Source: Arthrobacter sp. GMC3 (lineage in GTDB: Bacteria; Actinomycetota; Actinomycetes; Actinomycetales; Micrococcaceae). From it: a DNA stretch of 64,000 nucleotides. Below the pieces are notes generated by a model. The model saw only the letters and a program-made list of their open reading frames with translations, was not told the origin of the DNA and did not search any database. Both the position numbers and the translations under genes were made by a program. The stretch is taken from NCBI RefSeq assembly GCF_002929305.1, contig NZ_PJIO01000002.1, forward strand, positions 372,001-436,000. Direction: 5' to 3'. Numbering within the stretch: the first letter of the stretch is position 1; each line of letters starts with the position of its first letter. Below, piece by piece: positions 26,743-34,408 of the stretch.

Positions 26743-27192
26743 TCAGGCGACGGCGGACATCACTACCTCGGTGACTTTCTTTTCGATGGCCGGACTCCAG
26801 GATTGGAGGGCGAAAGACACGGGCCAGATCTCGCCGTCGTCGAGGTTGGCAGCATCCTGGAACTCGATTGTTGAGTAGCGGGTGTTGAACTTGCCCGAAT
26901 TCTTGAAACAGAAAACAACCTTGCCGTCCGCATTCGCGTAGGCCGGCATCCCGTACCAGGTTTTCGGCAACAACTCAGGGGCAGTCTTCGTCACCACAAC
27001 GTGCACGCGCTCTGCGATCAAGCGGTCTTCCGGGTCCATCTTGGCGATGGCTTCCAGGACGGCCTGCAGACCGTCAGCCTTTTTGGCGCCCTGTTTGCCC
27101 TCTGCACGTAGCTCCGCTGCGCGCGTTTTCATGGCAGCATGCTCGGCTGCCGAGAACCCGGTGGATGTGGATGTGGCATTATTTGAGGTCAT
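26743..27192 (-). CDS. DUF1801/YdhG-like protein
   Basis: A 149-residue protein of the DUF1801-type family. The segments GFSAAEHAAMKTRAAELRAE, PELLPKTWYGMPAYA and the C-terminal AANLDDGEIWPVSFALQSW are characteristic. Relatives include YdhG, called an iron chaperone, but function is poorly known. It follows hpaI on the same strand after 57 bp and need not belong to that pathway. Confidence 0.72.
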   Translation of the reverse strand: MTSNNATSTSTGFSAAEHAAMKTRAAELRAEGKQGAKKADGLQAVLEAIAKMDPEDRLIAERVHVVVTKTAPELLPKTWYGMPAYANADGKVVFCFKNSGKFNTRYSTIEFQDAANLDDGEIWPVSFALQSWSPAIEKKVTEVVMSAVA

Positions 27193-27249
27193 TTTTCGCT
27201 ATCCTTTTGGGTTCCGCGGAGCAGTCTGCCGCCGCCTTCTGTGAACAGG

Positions 27250-28080
27250 CTATGCCCGCCCGCGTTTTGAGGCTTCTTCATTCCTGCTCGGAACGCTGGC
27301 CTCTGGAATGTACCGCGCTGCCAGAGCTTCGCTGCCCCGGGCTAAAAGAGTCACATCCGCACCGACCAGGATGAAGTCCGCCCCGGCATTCAGGTATCGC
27401 GCGGCCGTGGCTTCGGCAAAGGCGTTGACGCCCACTGGCTTGCCAGCCAACTTGGCAGCCTTGATGCACTGTTCGACGGCGGCGACCACCTCGGGGTGGT
27501 CCTGCTGGCCCAGTAGCCCCATGGAGGCGGCCAAGTCTGAGGGCCCCACAAATACGGCGTCGACGCCGTCGACGGCGAGAATGCCAGCCAAGTTCTCCAC
27601 TGCCTGGCTCGATTCGATCTGGACCATGACCGTGATGGTTTCCGAGGCGCGCTGCAAATAATCGGGGATGCGGTTCCAGCGGGCCGACCGTGCCAGGGCC
27701 GAGCCCACGCCACGGACGCCCAGCGGCGGGTAGTGGGCAGCGGAAACCGCGGCAGCGGCGTCCTCGGCCGTGTGAACCATGGGGATCAGCAGCGACTGCA
27801 CGCCCAGATCCAGGTACTGCTTGATCAGCACGGCGTCGTTCACGGGCGGGCGGACGACGGCGGTAACTGGGTAGCCGCGCATGGCCTGCAGCTGCGCAAG
27901 GATACTTTCGAGCCCGTTGGGGCTGTGCTCGGCGTCGATCAGCAACCAGTCCAGGCCTGCGCCGGCGCAGATCTCGGCCACGAGTGGGCTGGCCGAACAC
28001 ACCCACATGCCGGCCAGGGGGCGGTTCGCGGCCGCCAGGGCCTCCCTGAAGGACGGGTCCGGACCTATTCGAATCGGCAT
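27250..28080 (-). CDS. hpaI: 4-hydroxy-2-oxoheptanedioate aldolase (HpcH/HpaI family)
   Basis: A 276-residue class II metal-dependent aldolase. It cleaves 4-hydroxy-2-oxoheptane-1,7-dioate into pyruvate and succinic semialdehyde, the last step of homoprotocatechuate meta-cleavage. Landmarks: DWLLIDAEHSPNG, RPPVNDAVLIKQYLD, VQIESSQAVEN (metal Glu) and VDAVFVGPSDLAASMG (metal Asp). Start ATG 28080 overlaps the end of hpaH by 16 nt, showing translational coupling. The C-terminus is Arg/Lys-rich (SRNEEASKRGRA). Last hpa gene of the operon. Confidence 0.92.
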   Translation of the reverse strand: MPIRIGPDPSFREALAAANRPLAGMWVCSASPLVAEICAGAGLDWLLIDAEHSPNGLESILAQLQAMRGYPVTAVVRPPVNDAVLIKQYLDLGVQSLLIPMVHTAEDAAAAVSAAHYPPLGVRGVGSALARSARWNRIPDYLQRASETITVMVQIESSQAVENLAGILAVDGVDAVFVGPSDLAASMGLLGQQDHPEVVAAVEQCIKAAKLAGKPVGVNAFAEATAARYLNAGADFILVGADVTLLARGSEALAARYIPEASVPSRNEEASKRGRA

Positions 28081-28850
28081 GTGATGGTGCCCAGCTTTCC
28101 GTAGTCGGCAAAAACTGTATCGCCCGGGTGAACCCACAACGGCCGGGTGAAGGAGCCTGCCAGGATGATCTCCCCGGCCTTGAGCACGTCCCCGTGGGGG
28201 GCGATCTTGTTGGCCAGCCAGGCCACGCCCGACGCCGGGTGGTTCAGTACCCCGGCGGCGACCCCGGTCTCCTCGACCACCTGGTTCTTGTACAGGATGG
28301 CAGCCACCCAGCGCAGGTCGACGTCGTTGGGCCGCACCGGGGTTCCACCCACCACCATGGCCCCCAAGGCGGCGTTGTCGGCGATGGTGTCCACAATGGT
28401 GCGGCCCTTCATCTCGATCCGCGAGTCAAGGATTTCCAGGGCCGGGGTGACGTATTCGGTGGCACGCAGAACATCGAAGATGGTGGCATCCGGGCCGGTG
28501 ACGTCCTCCTTGAGTAGGAACGCCAACTCCACCTCGATGCGCGGGTGGGAGAACTGATTCCATTGCACCGTGCAACCGTTTTCCAGGATCGCATCCTTGA
28601 AGATGATCCCGTAGTCCGGCTCTGTGATGCCCGTGGCGGATTGCATGGCCTTGGACGTCAGTCCGATCTTGTGGCCACCTAACACCCTTCCGGCAGCTTC
28701 CCCTCGCTCCCGCCACAGGCGCTGAACCCGGTAGGAATCCGCCACCGTCATCTCCGGATAGCGCGCAGTCAGCCGGGGCATCGGCACCCGGCTCTTGCCG
28801 GCCTCCACAAGTTCGTCGGCAATGCGGGCAATGGTGTCGTCTTCAAGCAT
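28065..28850 (-). CDS. hpaH: 2-oxo-hept-3-ene-1,7-dioate hydratase (HpaH/HpcG type)
   Basis: A 261-residue hydratase of the FAH-related 2-keto-4-pentenoate hydratase family. Landmarks: GHKIGLTSKAMQ, EPDYGIIFKD, PRIEVELAFLL (metal Glu pair), EILDSRIEMKGRTIVDTIADNA and an end of PGDTVFADYGKLG. It adds water to 2-oxo-hept-3-ene-1,7-dioate, feeding HpaI. Start ATG 28850. It is separated from hpaD by 64 bp containing an unusual repeat structure (see 28861-28924) and overlaps hpaI. Confidence 0.92.
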   Translation of the reverse strand: MLEDDTIARIADELVEAGKSRVPMPRLTARYPEMTVADSYRVQRLWRERGEAAGRVLGGHKIGLTSKAMQSATGITEPDYGIIFKDAILENGCTVQWNQFSHPRIEVELAFLLKEDVTGPDATIFDVLRATEYVTPALEILDSRIEMKGRTIVDTIADNAALGAMVVGGTPVRPNDVDLRWVAAILYKNQVVEETGVAAGVLNHPASGVAWLANKIAPHGDVLKAGEIILAGSFTRPLWVHPGDTVFADYGKLGTITCRFE

Positions 28851-28860
28851 GGCGTGTCCT

Positions 28861-28924
28861 TAAAGTTGCGCAACTTTAGCTCCCACGGCTCGCAAGCTCG
28901 CCGCGGGTCCCTCGCTAAAGTTGC
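28861..28924 (-). repeat. TAAAGTTGC repeats between hpaD and hpaH
   Basis: A perfect 18-bp palindrome TAAAGTTGCGCAACTTTA lies at 28861-28878. The 11-bp GCAACTTTAGC (28870-28880) also pairs exactly with GCTAAAGTTGC (28914-28924), which includes the hpaD stop codon. The two pairings share bases and exclude each other. Confidence 0.6.
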
Positions 28925-29988
28925 TGGCCCATTTTGAAGCCGCGTTCTTCGCCGGGTTCGCGGGTGTAGGAGAAGCCGTCGGCTCCCACGGTGACGGTCA
29001 TTTCGGAGGCCTCGATGCGCTTGATGACCGGCTGCGGATTGCCGTTCAGGTCCAGGACCAGGGAGGCCTCGGTGTACCAGGACGGGACCACAGGGTTGCC
29101 CCACCAGTCGCGGCGTTGGTTGTCGTGGACGTCCCAAGTGATGACGGGGTTGTCCGGGTCTCCGGTGTAGTAATCCTGTGTGTAGATTTCCACGCGATGG
29201 TCATCCGGGTCAAGGATGTACAGGTAGAAGGCGTTGGAGACACCGTGCCGCCCCGGGCCGCGCTCAATGCGGTCCGAGATCCGCAGGGCGCCCATTTTGT
29301 CGCAGATCTGGATGATGTTGTGTTTCTCGTGCGTGGCGAATGCGATGTGGTGCATGCGGGGGCCGTCGCCGCCGGTCAGGGCGGTGTCGTGGACAGTCTG
29401 CTTGCGGTGCATCCAGGCGGCGTACGTGACGCCGTCGGAGTCCTGGATGTCCTCGGAGACCCGGAAGCCCAAGTCCTCCAGGTACTTGCGGCCGCGGGGG
29501 ACATCCGGGGTGACCTGGTTGAAGTGGTCCAGCCGAACCAGCTCGCCGGCGTTGTAGAGGTCGTAGCGCTGGGTGAGCCGCTCCACGTGTGTGGTTTCGT
29601 AGAAGAACTCGTAGGGGAAGCCCAGCGGGTCCTCGACCCGGACGGCGTCGCCGATCCCCTTGACGAAGCCGTTCCTGCGGCGCTCGGTGCGGCAGCCCAG
29701 TTCCTGGTAGTAGGCCTCGGCGGCGTCCACCTCCGCGGGTGACTTCACCCGGAAGGCGGCCGCGGCGACGGCGGCCACGGGCCCCTGGCGCAGCACCAAA
29801 TTGTGGTGGATGAACTCCTCCAGGGAGCGCAGGTAGATGGTGTTCGCGTCCTCCTCCGTCACATGGAGGCCCAGCACGTCCACGTAGAAGGCGCGGGACC
29901 TGGCCAGGTCGGTGACCACCAGTTCCATGTAGGCGCAGCGCACGATGTCCGGGGCCGGTAGGGAAGGGGTGGGGATGAAGTCGGTCAT
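28915..29988 (-). CDS. hpaD: Homoprotocatechuate (3,4-dihydroxyphenylacetate) 2,3-dioxygenase
   Basis: A 357-residue extradiol dioxygenase that opens the ring of 3,4-dihydroxyphenylacetate next to its hydroxyls. Counting from ATG 29988 the metal ligands fall exactly at His155, His214 and Glu267, and second-sphere residues His200, Arg243, His248 and Tyr257 are present. These match the numbering known for the Brevibacterium fuscum enzyme, which this protein closely resembles. There are two VOC modules, the first inactive. Fe(II) or Mn(II) cannot be told from sequence. The stop codon lies in the repeat at 28914-28924. Confidence 0.96.
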   Translation of the reverse strand: MTDFIPTPSLPAPDIVRCAYMELVVTDLARSRAFYVDVLGLHVTEEDANTIYLRSLEEFIHHNLVLRQGPVAAVAAAAFRVKSPAEVDAAEAYYQELGCRTERRRNGFVKGIGDAVRVEDPLGFPYEFFYETTHVERLTQRYDLYNAGELVRLDHFNQVTPDVPRGRKYLEDLGFRVSEDIQDSDGVTYAAWMHRKQTVHDTALTGGDGPRMHHIAFATHEKHNIIQICDKMGALRISDRIERGPGRHGVSNAFYLYILDPDDHRVEIYTQDYYTGDPDNPVITWDVHDNQRRDWWGNPVVPSWYTEASLVLDLNGNPQPVIKRIEASEMTVTVGADGFSYTREPGEERGFKMGQQL

Positions 29989-30016
29989 GGCGCTACTCCT
30001 CGTTGAGCAAGGGTTG

Positions 30017-31522
30017 TCAGTGGGTGGCGGATGCGCCGAATTTGGGGGTGTGCACCGCGCCCAGGGTGATGTGCACGGCCTGCTGGTCGGTGTAGAAGTC
30101 GATGGAGCGGAAACCGCCCTCGTGGCCCAGTCCGGAGGATTTGACGCCGCCGAACGGGGTGCGCAGGTCCCGGACGTTGTGGGAATTCAGCCACACCATG
30201 CCGGCCTCGACGCTCTGGGCGAAGTTGTGCGCGCGGGTCAGGTTTTGCGTCCAGATGTAGGCCGCCAGGCCGTACTTGACGCCGTTGGCCAAGGCCAGCG
30301 CCTCGTCGTCGTTCTCAAACGGGGTGATCGCCACGACGGGGCCGAAGATCTCCTCCTGGAAAATCCGGGCCTCCGGCTTTACGTCGGCGAAGACCGTGGG
30401 GGAGACATAGTTGCCGGTATCCAGCCCCGCCGGGCGTCCACCCCCAGCCAGCAGCCGCCCCTCGGACTTGCCGATCTCCACGTAGCCCATCACCTTCGCG
30501 TAGTGTTCCGGGTGCACCAGCGCGCCCACCTCGGTCTTGGGATCATGGGGGTCACCCACCACAATGTTCTTGGCCCGGGCGGCGTACTTTTCGCAGAATT
30601 CGTCGTAGATGGACCGTTCAACCAGGATGCGGGAGCCAGCGGTGCAGCGCTCGCCGTTGAGCGAAAAAACCCCGAACAGGGCGGAGTCGATTGCGGCGTC
30701 GATGTCGGCATCGGCAAACACCACGCACGGACTCTTGCCGCCCAGCTCCATGGACAGTCCCTTCAGCTTCGGGGCGGCATTGGCGAAGATGGTCTGGCCG
30801 GTAGTGGTTTCCCCGGTAAAGGAGATCAGCGGCACGTCCGGGTGCTTGACCAGTGCGTCACCGGCGTCTTCGCCCAGGCCGTTGACCAGGTTGAAAACGC
30901 CCTGTGGCAGGCCGGCTTCCTCGAAGATGGTGGCCCAGAGCGAGGCGGAGAGGGGAGTGAACTCGGCCGGTTTGAGCACCACGGTGCAGCCGGACGCCAG
31001 CGCGGGGGCCAGCTTCCATGACTCGAGCATGAACGGGGTGTTCCAGGGCGTGATGAGCCCGGCGACGCCGATCGGCTTGCGGTTGACGTAGTTGATCTGG
31101 GCTCCGGGGACTTTCATGGCGTCGTCGAACTGGGCCACAATCAGGTCCGCGAAGAATCTGAAGTTCTCCGCCGCCCGCTGCGCCTGGCCGTGCGCCTGGG
31201 TGATGGGCAGGCCGGTGTCAAAGGTTTCCAGTTCGGCCAGCCGTGACTCCTGAGCCTCCACAGCGTCGGCGATCTTGTTCAGTACCCGGGCGCGTTCCCG
31301 CGGCTTCATCCGAGGCCACGGTCCGTTCGTGAAGGCCCTGCTCGCGGCGGCCACTGCGAGGTCGATGTCCGCTTTTTGACCAGCCGCCGCCGTGGCGTAG
31401 TTGGTGTTGGACACCGGGTCCAGAACGTCAAAAGTATCCCCGCCGAGTGAGTCCACGAATGTGCCGTCGATGTAGTGCTGGATATGGGTGGGTAGGTTTT
31501 CGGGAAGGTAATGCGCAGTCAT
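30017..31522 (-). CDS. hpaE: 5-carboxymethyl-2-hydroxymuconate semialdehyde dehydrogenase
   Basis: A 501-residue aldehyde dehydrogenase acting on the ring-opened semialdehyde. Landmarks: GLITPWNTPFMLESWKLAPALAS, SFTGETTTGQTIF, catalytic Glu in SMELGGKSPCVV and catalytic Cys in NGERCTAGSR; the FGGVKSSGLGHEGG end is typical of HpaE. Start ATG 31522 after AAAGGAAG. The frame extends to 31621 without conserved residues. It precedes hpaD by 28 bp, consistent with one mRNA. Confidence 0.94.
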   Translation of the reverse strand: MTAHYLPENLPTHIQHYIDGTFVDSLGGDTFDVLDPVSNTNYATAAAGQKADIDLAVAAASRAFTNGPWPRMKPRERARVLNKIADAVEAQESRLAELETFDTGLPITQAHGQAQRAAENFRFFADLIVAQFDDAMKVPGAQINYVNRKPIGVAGLITPWNTPFMLESWKLAPALASGCTVVLKPAEFTPLSASLWATIFEEAGLPQGVFNLVNGLGEDAGDALVKHPDVPLISFTGETTTGQTIFANAAPKLKGLSMELGGKSPCVVFADADIDAAIDSALFGVFSLNGERCTAGSRILVERSIYDEFCEKYAARAKNIVVGDPHDPKTEVGALVHPEHYAKVMGYVEIGKSEGRLLAGGGRPAGLDTGNYVSPTVFADVKPEARIFQEEIFGPVVAITPFENDDEALALANGVKYGLAAYIWTQNLTRAHNFAQSVEAGMVWLNSHNVRDLRTPFGGVKSSGLGHEGGFRSIDFYTDQQAVHITLGAVHTPKFGASATH

Positions 31523-31559
31523 GGATTTCTTCCTTTGCATCGGTTCGTTCAGGGGAATC

Positions 31560-32243
31560 TCAAGGGTGTTGGGTGGCGGTGGCCGGTGCGTTGTGGCGGC
31601 TGTGGGCCAAGTAGGCGTCAAGTGTGGCGGTGCGGTGGGCGCGGGCGGCGCGTTCTATGTCCTCGGTGGTGGCACCGTTTTCAAACAGCCTCAGCAGCTC
31701 CTCATGTTCGGCCACGGATTCGCTGGCCCGGCCCGGAACGTAGCTGAAGGTGGAGGAGCGCAGCGCCTTGAGCCGGTTCCAGCCGCGGTGGACCAGGTCC
31801 AGGATGTGCGGGTTGGGACAGTTTTCAAAGAGAACGCTGTGGAATTCCAGGTTCAGGGCCGTGAACCGGAGGGGGTCGAAGTTCTCCAGACACGCCCGCA
31901 TACTGGCATTGATGGCGCGGGCCCGGGCCAGATCCGCGGCGGTGATGAGAGGTGCGGACAATGCCGTGGCAGCCCCCTCCACGAGGGCAAGGGTCTGCAT
32001 GGTGAACAGGTACTCCGTGGGTTCGATTCCGGACACCGTGGCGCCCACATTGTGCTCAAATGTCACGAAACCTTCGGCCTCCAACCGCCGGATGGCTTCC
32101 CTGACCGGGACCACGCTGAAGCCGAGGTCTTCGGCCAATTTGGCCAGCACCAGCCGGTAGCTGGGGGAGTACTCGCCGTCCAGGATCCTGTCCCTGATGG
32201 CGAGGTAGGCGCGCCCGGACTTGCTGCCGGTTTCATTGCTCAT
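31560..32243 (-). CDS. GntR family regulator (FCD domain), probable hpa operon regulator
   Basis: A 227-residue regulator with an N-terminal winged helix (SGRAYLAIRDRILDGEYSPSYRLVLAKLAEDLGFSVVPVREAIRRL) and a C-terminal FCD-type ligand domain, with the FHSVLFE and AEHEELL motifs supplying metal ligands. ATG 32243 overlaps the TGA of the fused protein gene by 4 bp (ATGA), so it is made from the same mRNA. The perfect palindrome at 33768-33785 contains the TnGTnnACnA-like core used by this family, so autoregulation of the operon is likely. The ligand is presumably a pathway intermediate. Confidence 0.88.
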   Translation of the reverse strand: MSNETGSKSGRAYLAIRDRILDGEYSPSYRLVLAKLAEDLGFSVVPVREAIRRLEAEGFVTFEHNVGATVSGIEPTEYLFTMQTLALVEGAATALSAPLITAADLARARAINASMRACLENFDPLRFTALNLEFHSVLFENCPNPHILDLVHRGWNRLKALRSSTFSYVPGRASESVAEHEELLRLFENGATTEDIERAARAHRTATLDAYLAHSRHNAPATATQHP

Positions 32244-33712
32244 GGCTGCGCCGCCGGGTTCGGGTGGGTGGTGACCCATTCGGTGAACCGTTTCTGCCAG
32301 GCCGCATTCATGGGGTACAGGCCCTGAACGCTGTGACCAGCCGCGACCATCTCGGCGATGAACGTTTCCTCATGCTCCTGGGCGATCGCGGCGTCGGCTA
32401 CTTCTTCCGCCAACGACGGCGGAATCACCAGCACCCCGTCGGCGTCACCGACAATGATGTCGCCGGGCTGGACGGTGGCACCGCCGCAGGAAATGGTCAG
32501 GTCCGTGTCCCAGGGAATGTGTTTGCGCCCCAGCACGGCCGGATGCGCGCCCGTGAAGAAGGTGGGCATGTCCAGTGCCGCCACGGCAGCAACATCACGG
32601 ACGCCGCCGTCGGTCACGATCGCCACGGCTCCGTTGACCTGTGCGCGCAGTGCAAGGATGTCACCCACCGTCCCGGTGCCGGGCTCGCCGCGCGCCTCTA
32701 TGACCAGGACGTCGCCGTCGTTGAGGGTGTCGATGATGCGCTTCTGTGCGTTGTAGCCGCCGCCGTGCGTCTTGAACAAGTCCTCGCGGTTGGGTACGTA
32801 GCGCAGGGTGCGGGCGGTGCCGGCAATTCTTAATTCGGGGCGGGTGGATTTCAATCCATCGATGCTGACATTGTTCAGCCCCCGCTGGCGCAACTGGGCG
32901 CTCAGCGTGGCAGTGCCAATGCTTGTCAGTTTGCGCTTGAGTTCGGGGCTGAGGCCCGTGGTTGCCAGCCCGGCGGCGGCAGCGGATCCGAAGGCGTCCA
33001 CCCTGTCGGAGTCGGTGGTCTTGGGAACGTTGCCAAAGTCGGCCAGCTCCGTGGTGCCCTGCAGGACTGCGGTGCGCAGCCGGCCGGTGGACAGTCCGGC
33101 TTCCGGGGCGTCCACTTCAACCTCGACGACGTCGCCCGGGACGGCCACTGAGGAACCGGCCGGGGTGCCGGTCAGGATCACATCGCCCGGTTCCAAGGTC
33201 ATGAGCTGAGAGAGGTCGGCAATGATTTGGCTGAACGGGAAGATCATCCCGGCCGTGGTGTCCTCCTGGACCAGCGTGCCGTTGACCCAGGTCCGAACCC
33301 GCAGGCTTGCCGGGTCCAGGCCCTCGGCGGGGATGAGGGCCGGGCCAAAGGGGGTGAATCCGTCGCCGGACTTGGAGCGGACGTTGGAGCCCTTGTCCGC
33401 GTATTTGAGGTCGTAGACGCCAAAATCGTTGCTGGCGGTCACCTGTCCCACGTGGGCCCAGGCGTCCTCAAGGGTGACGTGCCGGGCCGCAGTGCCGATG
33501 ACCAGTGCAATCTCGCCCTCATAGGCGAGCAGTTCGCAGCCGGCCGGGCGCTCAATGTCCGCGCCACTCAGGCTCAACGATGACGAAGCCTTCAAAAAAT
33601 ACGACGGTTTGGCTGGCGTGCGTCCGCGCTGGCTGGCGCGTGACTGATATGCCACATGAACGGCGATAACCTTCCCGGCCTGCTTAAACGTGCCGGCGGT
33701 GACTTGTTCCAT
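32240..33712 (-). CDS. Fused FAH-domain isomerase and RraA-like decarboxylase/aldolase protein
   Basis: A 490-residue fusion. Residues about 1-235 form a fumarylacetoacetate-hydrolase domain (CELLAYEGEIALVIG with metal Glu, TASNDFGVYDLKYADKG, LTGTPAGSSVAVPGD). Residues about 260-485 form an RraA-like domain (GTATLSAQLRQRGLN, VGDILALRAQ, IVTDGGVRDVAAV, GDIIVGDADGVLVIP) with the Arg-Asp pair used by HMG aldolases and oxaloacetate decarboxylases. In the classical pathway HpaG, a tandem FAH protein, decarboxylates and isomerises after HpaF. Here the second FAH unit appears replaced by RraA. Start ATG 33712 after GGGAG; first gene of the operon. Confidence 0.85.
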   Translation of the reverse strand: MEQVTAGTFKQAGKVIAVHVAYQSRASQRGRTPAKPSYFLKASSSLSLSGADIERPAGCELLAYEGEIALVIGTAARHVTLEDAWAHVGQVTASNDFGVYDLKYADKGSNVRSKSGDGFTPFGPALIPAEGLDPASLRVRTWVNGTLVQEDTTAGMIFPFSQIIADLSQLMTLEPGDVILTGTPAGSSVAVPGDVVEVEVDAPEAGLSTGRLRTAVLQGTTELADFGNVPKTTDSDRVDAFGSAAAAGLATTGLSPELKRKLTSIGTATLSAQLRQRGLNNVSIDGLKSTRPELRIAGTARTLRYVPNREDLFKTHGGGYNAQKRIIDTLNDGDVLVIEARGEPGTGTVGDILALRAQVNGAVAIVTDGGVRDVAAVAALDMPTFFTGAHPAVLGRKHIPWDTDLTISCGGATVQPGDIIVGDADGVLVIPPSLAEEVADAAIAQEHEETFIAEMVAAGHSVQGLYPMNAAWQKRFTEWVTTHPNPAAQP

Positions 33713-33767
33713 AAAACACTCCCGGGCTCAGGCGCGGGCAGTCAAGTTGCCCGGATGATCGAGTACG

Positions 33768-33785
33768 TGAATCGTATACGATTCA
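33768..33785 (-). promoter_or_regulatory. Perfect 18-bp GntR-type operator of the hpa operon
   Basis: TGAATCGTATACGATTCA is a perfect palindrome 56 bp before the first hpa start codon. It holds a -10-like TATACG within it on the minus strand. The CGTATACG core fits FadR-subfamily GntR sites, and the operon encodes such a regulator. Confidence 0.75.
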
Positions 33786-33889
33786 GGATGTCCTGTAACC
33801 TCCGTCACGTCAAGACCCTCGTGTGGGCGCCGGGGCACCGCCAAGGATGCGGTGCTACGCTCCAAACAGTAAACGGGTAAGAAGGTGGG

Positions 33890-34381
33890 ATGGGCAGGTT
33901 GCGATTCACCGACTGGTGGGACAAGCTCTTCGCCATCGGCATCATTTTCAAAGGCCTTGACGGGGTCCTTGAACTGGTGGGAGGCGCGCTCCTGCTAGTT
34001 GTCTCGCCCGCCAAGATCAATGAGATCGCCATCTTGATTACCCAACCCGAGCTCACCGAGGATCCCGACGATTTCATTGCCAACCACATCCTGCACGGCG
34101 CCTCCGGGCTCACGGGGCATGTGGTGCTTTTTAGCGCGTTCTATCTTTTGGCGCACGGGATTGTGAAGGTGGTGCTGGTGACGGCGCTGCTGATGGACAA
34201 GCTGTGGGCCTACCCGTGGATGATCGCCGTCCTGGGTATCTTCATCCTGTATCAACTCTTTCAACTGACACAGACACCGTCTTGGGGGCTTGTGGCGTTG
34301 ACGCTGTTCGACGTTTTGGTGGTGGTCCTGACCTGGCATGAGTACCGGCGGCACCGCCAGCGAGGGGCGGAACTGGCGTGA
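33890..34381 (+). CDS. DUF2127 family membrane protein
   Basis: A 163-residue protein with four membrane segments: LFAIGIIFKGLDGVLELVGGALLLV, GHVVLFSAFYLLAHGIVKVVLVTALL, WMIAVLGIFILYQLFQLT and LVALTLFDVLVVVLTWHEYRRH. The KGLDGVLELVGG, HGIVK and ExR tail are hallmarks of DUF2127. Function unknown. AAGAAGGTGGG precedes ATG 33890. Divergent from the hpa operon and convergent with the next gene; probably unrelated to either. Confidence 0.8.
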   Translation: MGRLRFTDWWDKLFAIGIIFKGLDGVLELVGGALLLVVSPAKINEIAILITQPELTEDPDDFIANHILHGASGLTGHVVLFSAFYLLAHGIVKVVLVTALLMDKLWAYPWMIAVLGIFILYQLFQLTQTPSWGLVALTLFDVLVVVLTWHEYRRHRQRGAELA

Positions 34382-34408
34382 GAATCGTGGCGGGCGGAAC
34401 CGCTCGGC

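Noticed and set aside
28881..28913. A REP-like element because CTCGCAAGCTCG also occurs near 60199
   Set aside because: The shared piece is only 12 bp and each copy is a simple short hairpin; two copies do not make a family.
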